Shown: piece by piece, positions 1-5,660 of the stretch
Numbering within the stretch: the first letter of the stretch is position 1
How the letters are laid out: every line of letters starts with the position of its first letter
NCBI GenBank assembly: GCA_900766645.1
Contig: CAAFWD010000110.1
Coordinates: 1 to 5,668, forward strand
Reading direction: 5' to 3'
Source of the DNA: an uncultured Cetobacterium sp.
GTDB lineage: Bacteria > Fusobacteriota > Fusobacteriia > Fusobacteriales > Fusobacteriaceae
DNA length: 5,668 nucleotides
Translations under genes and position numbers: made by a program
The notes under the pieces: model-generated
Told to the model about the DNA's origin: nothing
The model's input: only the letters and a program-made list of their open reading frames with translations
The model's database searches: none

Positions 1-16
1 ACATAGGAGAAAAAAT

Positions 17-706
17 ATGAATGACTGTGTAATTTTAAAGGGAAAAAAAGATAGATTAGTTGTTCAATTAGACAATAATGCTGACTTTGTAACCTTAAAA
101 GAAAAGTTTTCTGAAAAAATAAAACAGGCAGAAAGTTTCATAGGAAAAGCAAAAATAGCTATCGAGTTTACTAATAGAAAACTATCAGAAATAGAGGAAA
201 ATGCTCTAATTAATATAATAAATAAGGAAACAAAGATAGAGATTGCGTTTATTTTTAGTGAAGAATCTGCATTAACACAGCTTCCTATTACCAATATGCC
301 TTTTAAGGATTTTAAAGATATAACAGATGAAGGAATAACTAAATTCTATAAAGGAACTCTAAGATCAGGAAACTCGATAGAGTTTAATGGAAATGTAGTT
401 GTTTTGGGAGATGTTAATCCTGGAGCTTTAATAAAAGCAACTGGAAATGTAGTTGTTTTAGGATATTTAAATGGAACGGTATATGCTGGAGATAAACTAG
501 GAAGTGATGCTTTTGTGGGAGCTTTTTCTTTAAATCCAATTCAAATTAGAATAGGACAAACAATAGCAAAAAATCCAAGTACGGATATATTAAATGCCAA
601 TAGAGTTAAAAAAACAGCTGAATTTGAAGTAGCATATTTAAAAGATGGAAACATATTTATTGAAAAATTTAGCAAGACAACCTTAGAAAATATGATAAAA
701 ATATAA
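17..706 (+). CDS. minC: Septum site-determining protein MinC (FtsZ assembly inhibitor)
   Basis: MinC is the cytosolic inhibitor that MinD brings to the membrane, where it blocks FtsZ ring assembly away from mid-cell. The 229-residue product has the usual family length and two-domain plan. Residues 1 to about 100 form an alpha/beta N-terminal FtsZ-inhibitory domain. After a short linker, the C-terminal beta-helix domain starts near residue 113 with the conserved RSG (116-118). It contains two near-identical strands, GNVVVLG at 125-131 and 143-149, followed by NGTVYAG (152-158); this is the domain that dimerises and binds MinD. The start is supported by AGGAGA at 5-10, six bases before the ATG. 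minD follows after 18 bases, so the two are surely co-transcribed. Only 16 bases lie upstream, so no promoter can be judged. The identification rests on C-domain motifs plus the minD-minE context; the N-domain alone is too divergent to name by eye. Confidence 0.95.
   Translation: MNDCVILKGKKDRLVVQLDNNADFVTLKEKFSEKIKQAESFIGKAKIAIEFTNRKLSEIEENALINIINKETKIEIAFIFSEESALTQLPITNMPFKDFKDITDEGITKFYKGTLRSGNSIEFNGNVVVLGDVNPGALIKATGNVVVLGYLNGTVYAGDKLGSDAFVGAFSLNPIQIRIGQTIAKNPSTDILNANRVKKTAEFEVAYLKDGNIFIEKFSKTTLENMIKI
388..463 (+). repeat. Direct repeat inside minC encoding successive beta-helix rungs
   Basis: Two 22-base copies at 388-409 and 442-463 match at 21 positions; the first 18 bases (TGGAAATGTAGTTGTTTT) are identical. 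They lie 54 bases (18 codons) apart in the same frame and both encode GNVVVLG. The period fits one turn of the right-handed beta-helix known for MinC C-terminal domains. The protein repeat is expected for this fold; the near-identity at DNA level is the unusual part. Confidence 0.85.
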
Positions 707-724
707 GAGGTATGAGGAGGAAAT

Positions 725-1516
725 ATGGGAAAGGTAATAGTTATTACTTCAGGAAAAGGTGGAGTAGGAAAAACAACTAGTAGTGCCAATTTAGGTGCCG
801 CATTAGCGATGCAAAATCAAAAGACACTTTTAATAGATACAGATATCGGTCTTAGAAACCTTGATGTTGTAATGGGACTTGAAAATAGAATAGTATATGA
901 TTTAATTGATGTAATAGAGGGAAATTGTAAACCAAAACAAGCGATAATAAAAGATAAGAGAAATGATAATCTTCATCTTTTACCAGCTGCTCAATCTAGA
1001 GATAAAAACGCTGTAACTCCAGAACAAATGAAAGAGCTAATTTTAATGTTAAGTGAAGAATTTGACTATGTATTAGTTGATTGTCCAGCAGGAATAGAGC
1101 AAGGATTTAAAAATGCAATATCAGCAGCAGAAGAAGCATATGTTGTTACAACACCTGAGATTTCAGCTGTAAGAGATGCTGATAGAATAATAGGACTTCT
1201 TGAAGCAAATGAAATTAGAAATCCTAAATTAATAATTAATCGTTTAAAGATGGAAATGGTTAAAGATGGAAATATGCTAAGCGTTGAAGATGTAACTGAT
1301 ATTTTAGGAATTCAACCAATAGGAATAGTTCCAGATGATGAAAATATAGTTATATCAACAAATAAAGGAGAACCTTTAGTTTATAAGGGAGATTCATTAG
1401 CTGCTAAGGCATATATGAATATTGCAAACAGAACTTTAGGTCAAACTATTGAATTTTTAGATTTAGATCCAAAAAGAGGATTTTTTGATAAATTAAAAAT
1501 AATGTTTAAAAAATGA
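725..1516 (+). CDS. minD: Septum site-determining ATPase MinD
   Basis: MinD is a ParA/MinD-family P-loop ATPase that dimerises with ATP on the inner membrane, recruits MinC, and is released when MinE triggers hydrolysis. The 263-residue protein has the expected length. It opens with the deviant Walker A motif GKGGVGKTT (10-18), which has the signature lysine K11 and the P-loop lysine K16. The switch region IDTDIGLRNLD follows (37-47, with D38 and D40), then Walker B VDCPAGIE (118-125, D119). The C-terminal GFFDKLKIMFKK (252-263) is the amphipathic membrane-targeting helix, rich in Phe, Ile, Leu and Lys. AGGAGG at 715-720, four bases before the ATG, fixes the start. All ATPase motifs are intact, so the protein should be active. 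The C-terminal membrane helix and the minC/minE neighbours separate it from ParA, Mrp or FlhG relatives. Confidence 0.98.
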   Translation: MGKVIVITSGKGGVGKTTSSANLGAALAMQNQKTLLIDTDIGLRNLDVVMGLENRIVYDLIDVIEGNCKPKQAIIKDKRNDNLHLLPAAQSRDKNAVTPEQMKELILMLSEEFDYVLVDCPAGIEQGFKNAISAAEEAYVVTTPEISAVRDADRIIGLLEANEIRNPKLIINRLKMEMVKDGNMLSVEDVTDILGIQPIGIVPDDENIVISTNKGEPLVYKGDSLAAKAYMNIANRTLGQTIEFLDLDPKRGFFDKLKIMFKK

Positions 1517-1544
1517 AGAACAACTAGAAAACTAAGGAGGAGCT

Positions 1545-1799
1545 ATGGGATTTTTTGATTTCCTTACAAAAGAAAAGTCTAGTTCATTGGCAAAAGATAG
1601 ATTAAAACTGGTGTTAATTCATGACAGAACGATGTTATCACCTAAAGTTATGGAAGATTTGAAAGATGAACTAATTTCAGTAATATCTAAATATGTAGAT
1701 ATAGATAAAAACTCTCTAAATATAGAGGTTTCGCAAGATACAGAAAATGGAAGAGATACAGCTTTAGTTGCAAATATACCAATAAAATTAAAAAAATAG
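1545..1799 (+). CDS. minE: Cell division topological specificity factor MinE
   Basis: MinE binds membrane MinD, displaces MinC and stimulates ATP hydrolysis, producing the Min oscillation that leaves mid-cell free for FtsZ. The 84-residue product matches the family length. Residues 2-8 (GFFDFLT) form the N-terminal membrane-binding amphipathic segment. Residues 15-28, including LAKDRLKLVLIHDR, are the anti-MinCD/MinD-contact helix; compare the E. coli IAKERLQIIV region, from memory. Residues about 32-84 form the topological specificity domain, with the conserved KYVDID at 49-54 (E. coli KYVQID). A near-perfect Shine-Dalgarno AAGGAGG at 1534-1540 lies four bases before the ATG, 28 bases after the minD stop. 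The last codons and the TAG stop form the A-rich arm of the transcription terminator. MinE's presence implies an oscillating MinCDE system rather than the MinCD-DivIVA arrangement of Bacillus. Confidence 0.97.
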   Translation: MGFFDFLTKEKSSSLAKDRLKLVLIHDRTMLSPKVMEDLKDELISVISKYVDIDKNSLNIEVSQDTENGRDTALVANIPIKLKK

Positions 1800-1823
1800 T
1801 ACTGAACAGTACTATTTTTTTTT
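1796..1823 (+). terminator. Rho-independent terminator of the minCDE operon, overlapping the minE stop
   Basis: A perfect 8-bp stem (ATAGTACT, loop GAAC, AGTACTAT; 1796-1815) runs into nine Ts (1815-1823). The A run at 1791-1795 can also pair with T1816-T1820, lengthening the stem. The minE TAG stop (1797-1799) lies inside the left arm. The stem has few G-C pairs, so termination may be incomplete. Because AGTACT is itself palindromic, the element is both an inverted and a direct repeat, so a protein-binding operator is an alternative or additional reading. Confidence 0.8.
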
Positions 1824-1840
1824 AAAGAAAGGGTGATAAT

Positions 1841-3175
1841 ATGAAATATGATTGCATTGTAATTGGAAGTGGTGCAAGTGGACTTACTGTTTCGTTAGGG
1901 TTAGTTGGAGCTGGAAAAAAGGTTTTGTTAGTTGAAAGAGCTAACTCAGGTGGAGAGTGTACTTGGGGAGGATGTGTCCCTTCAAAAAGCCTGATAGCTC
2001 TATCGAAAAAAAATCTTGGAGTACGAAAAACTTTAGAAGAGGTAAGAGCAAGAAGGCAGATGGTAGCAGATGAAGAAACTCCTGAAATTTTAAGAAAAAG
2101 AGGAGTTGAGTATATTCATGGAATAGCTAAATTTGTAAATGAGAAATCAATTTCAATTGATGGAGTTATTTACGAAGGGAAGGATATAGTAATTGCTACA
2201 GGCAGTAGACCATTTATACCACCAATCCAGGGATTAGACTCAGTTAAATATTTAACCAATGAAAATATATTTGAACAAGAAATACTCCCAGATAAAATGG
2301 TTATGATTGGAGCTGGAGTTATTTCTTTAGAATTATCCTTTGCTTTAAAAAGAATGGGGATAGATATAACGATCCTAGAAGTTGGAGATAGATTGCTTCC
2401 AATGGAGGATGAAGTCATATCTGAATTTTATAAGAAGCAACTAGACAATGCTGGAATAAAATTAATATTAAAGTGTGGAGATATAAAAATATTTAAAAAT
2501 GAAAAGGGTGCAGATATTGAATATCAAAATGGAAAAGTCTTTTGTAAAAAGATATTTATATCCACAGGAAGAGCTCCAAATATAGAGGATTTAGAATTGG
2601 AAAAAGCTGGAATAGAATATAATAAAAAAGGGATTCTAGTAGATGAAACTCTTCAAACAAGTGTAAAAAATATTTATGCAGTTGGAGATGTGGTTGGTCC
2701 ATATAGATTCTCACATATGGCTGGATACCACGGTGAAACTGTGGTTAGAAATATACTTTTCCCATATGTAAAAAAGAAGGTAAACTACACTTCTATTCCT
2801 TGGGTTATATTTTCAAATCCAGAATTTGCAAGAATAGGATTAAATGAAAAAGAAGCTAAAGATAAAAAAGAGGAGATAAAAGTATATACATTGTCTTCTG
2901 AAAAAAATGAACGGTCTATAATATCATTGGAAAATGAGTTTCTATTAAAAGTTATTTGTGATAAGAAATATAAAATAATAGGTGGATATTGTATAGGGGA
3001 AAGAGCTGGAGAAATAATGGGGATTTTACAGTTTATGCATAGTCAAGATATGCATTTTTATAAATTGGTAGAATCTATACAAGCTTACCCTACTTATACA
3101 GATTCTTTAAGAAAACTAGCTAAACAAGCTTATGCTGAACATCTAAGGGAGATGTTCTCTTTTACAAGGTCTTAA
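1841..3175 (+). CDS. FAD-dependent pyridine nucleotide-disulfide oxidoreductase (MerA/dihydrolipoyl dehydrogenase-like)
   Basis: This is a class I flavoprotein disulfide reductase, expected to be a cytosolic homodimer moving electrons from NAD(P)H through FAD to an active-site disulfide; the substrate is unknown. Seen in its 444 residues: FAD motif GSGASG (9-14); redox cysteines in CTWGGCVPSK (C40 and C45); ATGSRP (119-124); NAD(P)-site GAGVIS (157-162), with Ser in place of the third glycine; E180 at the end of the next strand, which favours NADH over NADPH; second FAD motif AVGD (280-283); and a C-terminal dimerisation domain from about 318. CTWxGCVPSK is typical of proteins often labelled mercuric reductase. 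However, there is no N-terminal heavy-metal domain and no C-terminal vicinal Cys pair, so true mercuric reductase activity is unlikely. The usual catalytic HPT is YPT (416-418), as in MerA-like relatives. GGGTGAT (1831-1837) just before the ATG supports the start. It is the first gene of a probable operon with the transporter and Fe-S protein. Confidence 0.9.
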   Translation: MKYDCIVIGSGASGLTVSLGLVGAGKKVLLVERANSGGECTWGGCVPSKSLIALSKKNLGVRKTLEEVRARRQMVADEETPEILRKRGVEYIHGIAKFVNEKSISIDGVIYEGKDIVIATGSRPFIPPIQGLDSVKYLTNENIFEQEILPDKMVMIGAGVISLELSFALKRMGIDITILEVGDRLLPMEDEVISEFYKKQLDNAGIKLILKCGDIKIFKNEKGADIEYQNGKVFCKKIFISTGRAPNIEDLELEKAGIEYNKKGILVDETLQTSVKNIYAVGDVVGPYRFSHMAGYHGETVVRNILFPYVKKKVNYTSIPWVIFSNPEFARIGLNEKEAKDKKEEIKVYTLSSEKNERSIISLENEFLLKVICDKKYKIIGGYCIGERAGEIMGILQFMHSQDMHFYKLVESIQAYPTYTDSLRKLAKQAYAEHLREMFSFTRS

Positions 3176-3188
3176 AATATAAAAATAT

Positions 3189-3195
3189 GGGGGAT
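3189..3195 (+). promoter_or_regulatory. Ribosome binding site that decides the EamA transporter start
   Basis: GGGGGAT lies five bases (from the last G) before the ATG at 3199. The earlier in-frame ATG at 3187 overlaps this purine run and has only A/T-rich sequence (AAAATATAAAAAT) upstream. The downstream ATG is therefore the better start. Confidence 0.65.
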
Positions 3196-3198
3196 AAA

Positions 3199-4065
3199 AT
3201 GTTAAAAGAAAATTTTAGTAAAGTAATGTTAGTTTTAGTAGCAATGATTTGGGGAAGTGGATTTCCAGCCACAAAAATAATTTTAGATAGCGGAGTAAAA
3301 CCATTTGAATTTTTAGCAATAAGATTTATAGTAGCAGCAGCAATTATGTTTGTAATTATAAAAATTAAAAAAACGCCTTTGAAGAAAGATGAAATTTCTA
3401 TAGGGGCAATAGCAGGAATAGTTTTATTTCTAGCTTTCGGATTTCAAACTGTAGGATTAGTTTATACTACATCTTCTAAAAATGCATTTATAACAGGGGC
3501 AAATGTAATTTTTGTTCCTTATATAACTTGGATGTTAACTAAAGAAAAACCTAAATTTATATATTATATATCATCATTTATATGTTTTGTAGGAATTGGT
3601 GTACTATCTTTTGAAAGTAACTTCAGTGTGAATATTGGAGATTTTCTAACATTTGTATGTGCTATTTGCTTTGCTTTACAAATAGCAACAATAGGAAGTA
3701 AAATAAGAGATAAAAATCCATTTGTGGTTAATGCTTTTCAAATGTTGAGTGCAGGAATAGTTTCCTTATTCGCAAATATATTATTTGAAAATTCTACTAT
3801 ATTTACTAGAGATTATGATTTAAAACAGATTTTAGCATTAGGTTATATTATAATGTTTAATACCTTTATTTGTTATTCAATTCAAACTTTTGCTCAGAAA
3901 GATATTGAACCAGCTAAAGTATCTCTAATTTTGACTACAGAGATAATATTTGGAGCTTTATTTTCAGTAATAATTTTAGGTGATGTTTTAACTCTAAAAT
4001 TAATTTTAGGAGGAGCTCTAATTTTTGGTTCTATTATAATGACAGAGATGAAACAGTTAAAATAA
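3199..4065 (+). CDS. EamA/DMT-superfamily transporter, ten transmembrane helices
   Basis: This is an inner-membrane carrier of the drug/metabolite transporter superfamily. Members export or exchange amino acids, metabolites or drugs, and the substrate here cannot be read from sequence. With the ATG at 3199 it has 288 residues, normal for the family. It shows two tandem EamA halves (about 8-137 and 147-283) and roughly ten hydrophobic segments, near 8-28, 36-55, 67-88, 94-112, 119-137, 147-166, 176-195, 210-231, 240-260 and 265-283. Family-typical stretches are IWGSGFPATK (17-26), NAFITGANVIFVPY (95-108) and EPAKVSLILTTEIIFGALFS (237-256) leading to GD (261-262). An ATG four codons earlier (3187) is in frame but lacks a ribosome binding site. 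It lies 23 bases after the oxidoreductase gene and 12 before the Fe-S protein gene, so it is probably co-transcribed with both. It is a plausible exporter of a compound handled by its redox neighbours, but that is inference. Confidence 0.92.
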   Translation: MLKENFSKVMLVLVAMIWGSGFPATKIILDSGVKPFEFLAIRFIVAAAIMFVIIKIKKTPLKKDEISIGAIAGIVLFLAFGFQTVGLVYTTSSKNAFITGANVIFVPYITWMLTKEKPKFIYYISSFICFVGIGVLSFESNFSVNIGDFLTFVCAICFALQIATIGSKIRDKNPFVVNAFQMLSAGIVSLFANILFENSTIFTRDYDLKQILALGYIIMFNTFICYSIQTFAQKDIEPAKVSLILTTEIIFGALFSVIILGDVLTLKLILGGALIFGSIIMTEMKQLK

Positions 4066-4077
4066 TAGGAGGGAATT

Positions 4078-5352
4078 ATGAGTCATATTGTTGGTAAGTC
4101 TGCATATAAAAGCTTAGAGGAGAGATTGAATAGGTTTCCACAAGGTGCACCACCTTCTAAGACTTTATTTAAAATTTTGGAAATACTTTTTTCAGAAAAA
4201 GAGGCACAACTAGTGGCTCAGCTTCCTATAAAGCCATTCACCTTAAAAAAAGCTGCTAGTATTTGGAAAATGAGTGAAAAAGATGCAAAAAATATATTAG
4301 ATAAACTTTGTGGAAGAGCAATTTTATTAGATATTGTGCATAAAGGAGTACAGATGTATATCCTTCCTCCACCAATGGCAGGGTTTATAGAGTTTTCTAT
4401 GATGAGACTTAGAGGAGATGTAGATCAAAAACTTTTAGGAGAATTATTATATCAATATATGAATGTAGAAGAAGATTTTATAAAAGATCTATTTTATAGC
4501 TGTGAAACTAAATTAGGTAGAGTTTTTGTTAATGAAGATGCTTTAGAAAAATCATTTAATTTAGAATCATTAGAAACGGATAATCTTGTAAAAATATTAG
4601 ATTATGAAAAGGCCTCTCATATAATGGAGAGCTCAAGTGATATAGCTGTTAGCATGTGCTATTGTAGACATAAAATGCAGCATGTTGGAAAAGCGTGTGA
4701 TGCTCCTATGGATGTTTGTTTAACATTTGGAAATGTAGCTAAGTCTCTTTCACAAAATGGTTATGCTAGAAAAATAGATGTTAAAGAGGGATTAGATATT
4801 CTACAGTTATCTTATGATAACAACTTAGTTCAATGCGGAGAAAATGTAAGAGAGGGAGTAACTTTTATTTGTAATTGCTGTGGTTGTTGCTGTGAAGCTT
4901 TGGTAGCTGCGAAGAAATTTGGTGTTTTACATCCAGTAGAAACAACAAATTATATCCCTAAAATAAATTATGACAGCTGCATAAACTGTTATAAATGTTT
5001 TAAGGCTTGTCCTGTAGATGCAATAAAGAAAGTAGATAATAAAGTTGTAATAGATGAAGATCTTTGTTTGGGATGTGGAGTATGTTCCAGAGTTTGCTTT
5101 AAAAATTCAATTCTTTTAACTCCTAGAGAGAATAAAATAATTACACCTGTGAACTCAGTTCATAGATCTGTTCTTATGGCAATAGAAAAAGGGATGTTAC
5201 AAGAGTTAATTTTTGATAATAAAGCTTTATATAGTCATAGAGCCATGGCCGCAATACTAGGAGCAATATTAAAACTCTCTCCAGTTCACAAATTAATGGC
5301 TAGTAAACAGATGAAATCTGTTTATTTAGATAAACTTTTAAGAAATTGGTAA
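4078..5352 (+). CDS. Cysteine-rich 4Fe-4S dicluster protein with winged-helix-like N-terminal region
   Basis: I recognise the general type (4Fe-4S binding proteins with a CNCC-CCC motif) but know no proven function. The 424-residue protein has three parts. Residues about 25-110 are helical and resemble a winged-helix fold, ending in LPPPMAGFIEF (96-106). Residues 190-275 carry a conserved cysteine set: CYCRHKMQH (C194, C196), KACDAPMDVC (C207, C214), C253 and CNCCGCCCE (C265, C267, C268, C270, C271, C272). Residues 301-340 are a bacterial ferredoxin-like pair of [4Fe-4S] motifs, CINCYKCFKACP (C301, C304, C307, C311) and CLGCGVCSRVCF (C330, C333, C336, C340); the second has Phe where Pro is usual. 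The tail is helical, with no signal peptide or clear membrane span, so it is probably cytoplasmic. AGGAGGG at 4067-4073 sets the start, 12 bases after the transporter gene. It could be an electron-transfer protein, a redox-sensing regulator, or both. The extra cysteines could hold a third cluster or another metal site. Confidence 0.88.
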   Translation: MSHIVGKSAYKSLEERLNRFPQGAPPSKTLFKILEILFSEKEAQLVAQLPIKPFTLKKAASIWKMSEKDAKNILDKLCGRAILLDIVHKGVQMYILPPPMAGFIEFSMMRLRGDVDQKLLGELLYQYMNVEEDFIKDLFYSCETKLGRVFVNEDALEKSFNLESLETDNLVKILDYEKASHIMESSSDIAVSMCYCRHKMQHVGKACDAPMDVCLTFGNVAKSLSQNGYARKIDVKEGLDILQLSYDNNLVQCGENVREGVTFICNCCGCCCEALVAAKKFGVLHPVETTNYIPKINYDSCINCYKCFKACPVDAIKKVDNKVVIDEDLCLGCGVCSRVCFKNSILLTPRENKIITPVNSVHRSVLMAIEKGMLQELIFDNKALYSHRAMAAILGAILKLSPVHKLMASKQMKSVYLDKLLRNW

Positions 5353-5361
5353 AGGAATTTA

Positions 5362-5377
5362 ATACAAAAAATTGTAT
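5362..5377. repeat. Short inverted repeat upstream of the lipoprotein gene
   Basis: ATACAA-AAAA-TTGTAT is a perfect 6-bp inverted repeat with a 4-base spacer, starting ten bases after the Fe-S protein stop. No T tract follows on the + strand, so it is not a classical terminator. It could be a weak hairpin, an RNA processing site, an operator half-site pair, or chance in AT-rich DNA. Confidence 0.4.
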
Positions 5378-5399
5378 AAAAAGAATAAGATGGTATAAG

Positions 5400-5406
5400 A
5401 AGGGAG
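5400..5406 (+). promoter_or_regulatory. Ribosome binding site of the small lipoprotein gene
   Basis: AAGGGAG lies six bases before the ATG at 5413, good spacing for a strong Shine-Dalgarno. It is the main evidence that this very short reading frame is a real gene. Confidence 0.7.
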
Positions 5407-5412
5407 AAAGAG

Positions 5413-5574
5413 ATGAAAAAGATACTATTAGTATTGTTAGTCCTTACTACTGTATCATGTTCATCAACTCACTACAATGGTGACTTTTCTGAACCAGAAT
5501 ATGTATCTTCAGCTTATTTCCCAACTTATTCTGCATATACAGAATATAGAAATGATATAAGTTTGAATAAGTAA
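5413..5574 (+). CDS. Small predicted lipoprotein, 53 residues
   Basis: No named family is recognised. The 53-residue product begins MKKILLVLLVLTTVSC: two lysines, a hydrophobic core (4-14) and a Cys at 16 preceded by T-V-S. This is a type II (lipoprotein) signal peptide, although Thr at position -3 is less usual than Leu. Cleavage before C16 would leave a 38-residue lipid-anchored peptide with six Tyr (21, 30, 35, 39, 42, 45), many Ser/Thr, no further Cys and no membrane span. It would be membrane-attached and facing outside the cytoplasm. A well-placed ribosome binding site (5400-5406), the matching strand and a strong terminator 59 bases after the stop support a real gene. It lies 60 bases after the Fe-S protein gene with no terminator between, so it may be the operon's last gene or have its own promoter. 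It could be a decayed remnant of a larger lipoprotein, but no coding continuation is visible after the stop. Confidence 0.75.
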   Translation: MKKILLVLLVLTTVSCSSTHYNGDFSEPEYVSSAYFPTYSAYTEYRNDISLNK

Positions 5575-5633
5575 AATATGTAATCTTGATCCAGAAAAAT
5601 AAAAAAGGATTAACAATTGAATAAAAAATAAGG

Positions 5634-5660
5634 ATAGAGGGCAAAGTACCCTCTATTTTT
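5634..5660 (+). terminator. Strong Rho-independent terminator, probably bidirectional
   Basis: ATAGAGGG (5634-5641) pairs perfectly with CCCTCTAT (5649-5656) around the loop CAAAGTA, followed by a T run (5656-5660) and more T/A-rich sequence. G-U and A-T pairs can extend the stem outward (5627-5633 with 5657-5663). The left flank is A-rich (5623-5628), giving a U tract on the opposite strand too, so it could also serve a convergent gene beyond the window. It closes the transcript containing the lipoprotein gene. Confidence 0.88.

Noticed and set aside
64..294. Minus-strand 76-codon reading frame inside minC
   Set aside because: It lies wholly antisense to a well-supported minC, with hydrophobic low-complexity composition typical of shadow frames.
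541..789. Minus-strand 82-codon reading frame across the minC/minD junction
   Set aside because: It is antisense to conserved MinC and MinD sequence, including the MinD P-loop, and shows no family features.
1783..1788. TAAAAT as a -10 box for the oxidoreductase gene
   Set aside because: No acceptable -35 lies 16-18 bases upstream, and the terminator would stand between it and the gene.
2170..2418. Minus-strand 82-codon reading frame inside the oxidoreductase gene
   Set aside because: It is antisense to the NAD(P)-binding domain, and its product is low-complexity Ser/Ile-rich sequence with no recognisable motif.
1841..3175. Annotation as mercuric reductase (merA)
   Set aside because: The C-terminal vicinal cysteines and the N-terminal metal-binding domain are absent, and no merR, merT or merP is nearby; only the fold and redox-active motif are shared.
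5391..5399. TGGTATAAG as the promoter of the lipoprotein gene
   Set aside because: Transcription would start near 5406, so the mRNA would lose the Shine-Dalgarno at 5400-5406, and the upstream TTGTAT is a poor -35 match.
5447..5644. Minus-strand 65-codon hydrophobic reading frame
   Set aside because: It starts with TTG in the loop of the terminator, runs antisense through the lipoprotein gene, and its hydrophobicity is what AT-rich antisense DNA gives by chance.
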